From Rossellomorea vietnamensis (lineage in GTDB: Bacteria > Bacillota > Bacilli > Bacillales > Bacillaceae_B): 64,000 nucleotides of DNA. A program made the position numbers and the translations under genes. Of this stretch, positions 60,712 through 64,000 are shown one piece after another. The notes beneath the pieces are model-generated. The model saw nothing but the letters and a program-made list of their open reading frames with translations. It did not search any database and was not told the origin of the DNA. Positions within the stretch are counted from its first letter, which is position 1. Each line of letters opens with the position of its first letter. The stretch covers positions 1 through 64,000 of the forward strand of contig NZ_LIXZ01000007.1 of NCBI RefSeq assembly GCF_001305855.1, given 5' to 3'.

Positions 60712-62196
60712 TTGCGTTTTGCTTTAATGGAACACAGGTTAATCCCTGAGCCTCTTATAAAAGAACCACACCCCCCTTTCCAAAAAATCTCAGAATTCAC
60801 TTCCATTCCGCCTCAACCAATGAATCCATCCTTTCCATTTTCATCAGAGCTGCAATCCTATCTAAGTGGAAGGTCTCTATTAATAGACGAGATTCCATTT
60901 CCAATTCAGGTCCTCCATGAGCACTATGTGAACGGCTATGTTTCCTATGAAAAGGGTGTAGACACAGGTCTGTGTCATCGTTGTGGAAATAACAAACCTC
61001 ATCTATTTGCCACCTTCCATTGTTCAAGATGCCACACCCAATGCACCTACTGCCGGAATTGCATCATGATGGGAAGGGTGTCTGAGTGCACGCCACTCCT
61101 AAGGTGGAATGGTCCCGGACCGGAGTCTCCATCGGTAACGTTCGACTGGTCCGGTACCCTTTCAGAAGCGCAAAAAGCAGCCTCGGAACAAATGATATCT
61201 GCGATTCAAACAAACACCGACCTTCTCGTCTGGGCCGTATGTGGAGCCGGCAAGACCGAAGTGCTCTTTGAAGGCATATACGAAGCCCTTCAGCAAAATA
61301 AACGTGTCTGTATTGCCGCACCCCGTACCGATGTCATCCTGGAACTGTCTCCCCGCCTCAAAAAAGTGTTTCCCCAAACAGAGGTCACCACCCTGTACGG
61401 GGGCTCAGAGGAACGGCATAGCTATGGTCAACTTGTTCTATCTACTACCCATCAACTGTACAGGTACAAAGAAGCCTTCGATGTCATGATCATAGACGAG
61501 GTCGATGCGTTCCCCTACTCCTACGATTCCTCTCTTCAAGGGGCGGTAGAAAAAGCCCGGAAGACCCAATCGTCCACCATATACTTGACGGCAACCCCGG
61601 ACCAGAAAACGCAACAGGAATGTGCCCGGGAAAAAAGGACCTTCATCCAAATCCCGGCCCGCTTCCACCGTCATCCAATCCCACTACCCAGATTTGTCTG
61701 GTGCGGACTCTGGAAAAAATCCCTGAAGAAAAACCGTATTCCCCCAGCATTGAAAAATTGGACCTCATTAAGACTCAAACACTCCAAACAAGCCCTGATT
61801 TTCTTTCCGACCGTCGATCTTATGGAACAAGCCCTGTCTTTATTCCAAGAAATGAATCCCCTTATCGAATCGGTCCATGCTGAAGACCCCCAACGAAAAG
61901 AAAAAGTCTTGAAGATGAGACAGGGAGAGATTCCGATTTTACTTACGACAACCATTTTAGAACGGGGAGTGACAATCCCGAACATCGATGTTGCGGTCCT
62001 TGGAGCCGAAGAAAAGATTTTCACCGAAAGTGCCCTCGTTCAGATCGCCGGCAGGGTGGGGAGGAGCGCTGACTATCCAACAGGGGATATCGTGTATTTC
62101 CATTACGGCCGCACAAGGGAAATGATCAAAGCGCTGCTTCATATCTACCAAATGAACAAAGAAGCCGGGAGAAGGGGACTGATTCATGGTCGCTAA
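60712..62196 (+). CDS. comFA: Competence DNA-uptake ATPase ComFA
   Basis: A 494-residue DEAD-box-like ATPase that drives single-stranded DNA entry during transformation. An N-terminal zinc finger has Cys pairs in GLCHRCG, HCSRCH and CTYCRNC (about residues 88-117). Helicase motifs are Walker A AVCGAGKT (about 175-182), DEVD in MIIDEVDAF, TATPD and the C-terminal ERGVTIPNIDVAV...QIAGRVGRSADYP. The TTG at 60712 has AAGGAG eight bases upstream; an ATG and GTG just before it are too close. The 3' end overlaps comFC by 11 bases; comFB is absent. Confidence 0.95.
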   Translation: MRFALMEHRLIPEPLIKEPHPPFQKISEFTSIPPQPMNPSFPFSSELQSYLSGRSLLIDEIPFPIQVLHEHYVNGYVSYEKGVDTGLCHRCGNNKPHLFATFHCSRCHTQCTYCRNCIMMGRVSECTPLLRWNGPGPESPSVTFDWSGTLSEAQKAASEQMISAIQTNTDLLVWAVCGAGKTEVLFEGIYEALQQNKRVCIAAPRTDVILELSPRLKKVFPQTEVTTLYGGSEERHSYGQLVLSTTHQLYRYKEAFDVMIIDEVDAFPYSYDSSLQGAVEKARKTQSSTIYLTATPDQKTQQECAREKRTFIQIPARFHRHPIPLPRFVWCGLWKKSLKKNRIPPALKNWTSLRLKHSKQALIFFPTVDLMEQALSLFQEMNPLIESVHAEDPQRKEKVLKMRQGEIPILLTTTILERGVTIPNIDVAVLGAEEKIFTESALVQIAGRVGRSADYPTGDIVYFHYGRTREMIKALLHIYQMNKEAGRRGLIHGR

Positions 62197-62887
62197 CTGT
62201 TTGAATTGTAGCAGCGAAGTGGAAGAGGTATGGTCGTGGAGAGGGTTATTTTACAGGGAGCCTCAATTTTTATGTCAGGAATGCGAGAGTCAGTTGGAGA
62301 AGATAGAAGGGGAGCTCTGCAGAGGGTGTTCCCGTTCACTGGAGGCATTGCCTTCCAATCTCGTAAAAGAAGACATCTGCCTGGACTGCCATCGGTGGGA
62401 CCAGGATCCGGAGTGGAAGGGGGTTCTTCATAAAAACGATTCATTGTATCACTATAATGATTTTTTGAAAGAGTACTTGGCCAGATACAAATACCGGGGG
62501 GATTACGCGTTGGCACAAGCCTTCTCCCATAGTATTAAATCCTATCTCGCAAAAATGGAATATGACCACATCATCCCCATCCCACTCAGCGATGAACGCC
62601 TCTATGAGAGAGGGTTCAATCAATCTACCGCACTGTTGGAAGAATCAGAGGTCCGTCCCTCACATATCCTCACGCGTTTGCATTCTGAAAAGCAGTCGAA
62701 GAAGACGCGTGCTGAGCGTCTTCGCCAGGAGCAGGTTTTTCAGTTGGCAGAGTGTGATGTGAAAGGCAAGTCGATTCTGCTGTTTGATGATATTTATACG
62801 ACGGGGACGACGTTGAGGCAGGCGGCAAAGTTGCTGAAGGACGCTGGTGCTGACGAGGTATCATCCTTAACTCTCGCCAGGGGTTAA
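62186..62887 (+). CDS. comFC: Competence protein ComFC (phosphoribosyltransferase-like)
   Basis: A 233-residue partner of ComFA in transformation. An N-terminal double zinc ribbon (CLNCSS, CQEC, CRGC, CLDC) precedes a type I phosphoribosyltransferase domain with YDHIIPIPLSDERLYERGFNQ and the PRPP loop ILLFDDIYTTGTTLRQA. It overlaps comFA, so the genes are coupled. Residues about 155-159 (EVRPS) are encoded by an inverted GAGGTCCGTCCCTC repeat arm lying in the variable linker after ERGFNQ. Confidence 0.94.
   Translation: MVANCLNCSSEVEEVWSWRGLFYREPQFLCQECESQLEKIEGELCRGCSRSLEALPSNLVKEDICLDCHRWDQDPEWKGVLHKNDSLYHYNDFLKEYLARYKYRGDYALAQAFSHSIKSYLAKMEYDHIIPIPLSDERLYERGFNQSTALLEESEVRPSHILTRLHSEKQSKKTRAERLRQEQVFQLAECDVKGKSILLFDDIYTTGTTLRQAAKLLKDAGADEVSSLTLARG
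62648..62661 (-). repeat. GAGGTCCGTCCCTC arm inside comFC
   Basis: A perfect 14-base arm of the dispersed hairpin family, within coding sequence and kept in frame. Confidence 0.8.
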
Positions 62888-62947
62888 AGCAAACCCCTTT
62901 CCTGCCGATATAAAGTGTAAGAGAAGCTTCACCGGGAGGAAACAGAT

Positions 62948-63364
62948 ATGTCAGAAATCATCAATTGTCCACGATGCAATGCAATATTCATGAAAAATAA
63001 ATTCCGTGATGTATGTGATAAATGTTTTAGAGAAGAAGAGAACATGTACGAGACCGTTTACCAATTTTTAAAGAAGCGAGAGAACCGTGCTGCCACGATG
63101 GATCGTGTCATTGAAGTGACGGGGGTAGACGAGGAACTTCTATATAAATGGGTGAAAAAAGGCCGAATCCAGACGAGGCAATTTCCGAATATGGGTTATC
63201 CTTGTGACAAATGTGGGAAGATTATAGGGACGGGACGAATCTGCGGTGACTGTTCTTCTGAGCTTGCCAGTGATCTGGAAAAATTCGAAACGGAACAGGA
63301 ATGGAAGAAAAAATCCCAGGAATCGGGTCAGAGAACGTATTACACCATGAGAGAAAAGAACTAG
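62948..63364 (+). CDS. yvyF: Flagellar-operon protein YvyF
   Basis: A 138-residue protein of the TIGR03826/YvyF family, found between comFC and flgM in Bacilli. An N-terminal zinc-ribbon-like segment (CPRCNAIFMKNKFRDVCDKC) and a second Cys cluster (CDKCGKIIGTGRICGDC) flank a MerR-like helix-turn-helix region (RAATMDRVIEVTGVDEELLYKWVKKGRIQ). GGGAGGAAA precedes the ATG. Its exact role in motility is not settled. Confidence 0.92.
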   Translation: MSEIINCPRCNAIFMKNKFRDVCDKCFREEENMYETVYQFLKKRENRAATMDRVIEVTGVDEELLYKWVKKGRIQTRQFPNMGYPCDKCGKIIGTGRICGDCSSELASDLEKFETEQEWKKKSQESGQRTYYTMREKN

Positions 63365-63407
63365 TATCAAGCAAAATAAAGAGGAAGAACTAACCAGGCT
63401 CTATTAC

Positions 63408-63434
63408 TAAACAAAACGCGTTTATATCCGATAT
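63408..63434 (+). promoter_or_regulatory. Sigma-D promoter of flgM
   Basis: TAAA (63408-63411), a 15-base spacer and TCCGATAT (63427-63434) match the sigma-D flagellar consensus (TAAA-N15-GCCGATAT) at all but one position, 42 bases before flgM. Confidence 0.85.
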
Positions 63435-63476
63435 ACTAGGTAGAAACCATGTACGTGAAGAAAGCGAGGGAAAATG

Positions 63477-63743
63477 ATGAAGATTAACTCTATCGGAAAT
63501 CAGAACATTAATCCTTATAAGCGTAATCTTAATAAAATGGACCAGGTCGGAAAAACGGGCAAACCGGCATCCGACAAAATTGAAATTTCTTCTGCTGCCA
63601 AAGAGATGCAGGAGGTTTCTAAACTCGGCAAAGAGCGCCAAGCCAGAGTGGACTCTCTAAAAGATCAGGTACAGAGCGGGAATTACACCATCGACCCGAA
63701 AGCCGTTGCTAAAGGATTAAAGAATTTCTATAACGGACAATAA
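63477..63743 (+). CDS. flgM: Anti-sigma-D factor FlgM
   Basis: An 88-residue inhibitor of the flagellar sigma factor SigD, released when the hook is complete. The N-terminal MKINSIGNQNINPYKRN and the central DKIEISSAAKEMQ are hallmark FlgM sequences; the C-terminal half is the sigma-binding helix region. The ATG at 63477 is preferred over the adjacent 63474 because it gives better spacing from GCGAGGG and the conserved MKIN start. The sigma-D promoter upstream gives autogenous control. Confidence 0.94.
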   Translation: MKINSIGNQNINPYKRNLNKMDQVGKTGKPASDKIEISSAAKEMQEVSKLGKERQARVDSLKDQVQSGNYTIDPKAVAKGLKNFYNGQ

Positions 63744-63759
63744 AGGGGAGCGAACAAAC

Positions 63760-64000
63760 ATGTCAGCCACAAACCTTACGACAACACTTGAAAAACTCTA
63801 TAAGCTGCACAAAAGTTTGTTCGACCTTTCTGTGAATAAAACGGATGTGATTAAAAAAGGTGATATGAGTGAACTCGACCGGGTGTTGAAGGATGAGCAG
63901 AAGCATCTGGCCGCCATCAATACGGTGGAGGCAGAGCGACAAAGAGAATCCAGTCACTATCTTAATTCACGGGGAGTGGCTTTTATCGAGGCACCAACAA
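63760..64000 (+). CDS. flgN: Flagellar chaperone FlgN (partial)
   Basis: The first 80 codons of a FlgN/YvyG-type export chaperone (MSATNLTTTLEKLYKLHKSL..., then DMSELDRVLKDEQKHLAAI). FlgN escorts hook-filament junction proteins FlgK and FlgL to the flagellar export gate. AAAGGGGAG lies nine bases before the ATG and the gene follows flgM by 16 bases. It runs off the end of the window. Confidence 0.92.
   Translation, partial: MSATNLTTTLEKLYKLHKSLFDLSVNKTDVIKKGDMSELDRVLKDEQKHLAAINTVEAERQRESSHYLNSRGVAFIEAPT

Overview
The window comes from a motile, competent, low-GC Gram-positive bacterium of the Bacillaceae. Supporting this are a ComK homologue, a degV-comFA-comFC-yvyF-flgM-flgN run in the Bacillus order, an S-box (SAM-I) riboswitch ahead of metNPQ, strong AAGGAGG-type ribosome sites with many GTG/TTG starts, a PBP3-type lipoprotein, and a GC-rich repeat common in Bacillaceae. 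Several traits recall Rossellomorea or marine Bacillus, but the species cannot be fixed from the sequence alone. Most of the window is ordinary chromosome. No tRNA, rRNA, CRISPR array or intact insertion sequence was seen.

Layout. 0-3 kb: a phased 20-bp repeat array, a lone tyrosine recombinase, a gene remnant, comK and a cruciform-like repeat. 3-6.5 kb: MurNAc recycling operon murQ-murP-mupG. 6.6-12.7 kb: orphan sensor kinase, then on the minus strand ugd-galU and a PAS-GGDEF-EAL membrane protein. 12.7-14.5 kb: an AT-rich accessory patch with a second phased array, an unrecognised gene, a small membrane protein and short repeats. 14.5-17.8 kb: SCO1-like copper chaperone and a NitT/TauT/SsuABC-type importer. 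18-23.6 kb: Glu/Leu-type dehydrogenase, TetR plus YhgE/Pip membrane protein, DUF1659-DUF2922 pair. 23.6-35.5 kb: a beta-1,2-glucooligosaccharide locus (GH94, GH3, ABC importer without ATPase, GH13 oligo-1,6-glucosidase-like enzyme, LacI) with matching operators at the divergent promoters. 35.6-38.3 kb: S-box and metNPQ.

38.4-48.8 kb: SEC-C protein, a 1752-codon secreted nuclease/nucleotidase with an internal 1500-bp tandem duplication, trhO and PBP3. 48.8-54.8 kb: SDR oxidoreductase, a membrane ORF apparently split by a +1 shift, ppaC, a VOC protein, two tandemly duplicated HTH-TPR regulators, small proteins. 55-59.5 kb: murB, a CpdB-like nucleotidase, an EamA transporter. 59.5-64 kb: degV and the comF/flagellar operon; flgN runs off the end.

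Functional themes are salvage of wall sugars (mur operon), beta-1,2-glucans, extracellular nucleic acids (two secreted nucleotidases) and methionine, alongside competence and motility. The most unusual material is not protein coding. There are two six-unit arrays with identical 20/20/20/20/21-bp phasing, and a family of GAGGGACGGACCTC hairpins or half-sites that cluster at stop codons and also occur inside comFC and mupG. There is also a nest of palindromes between the EamA gene and degV.
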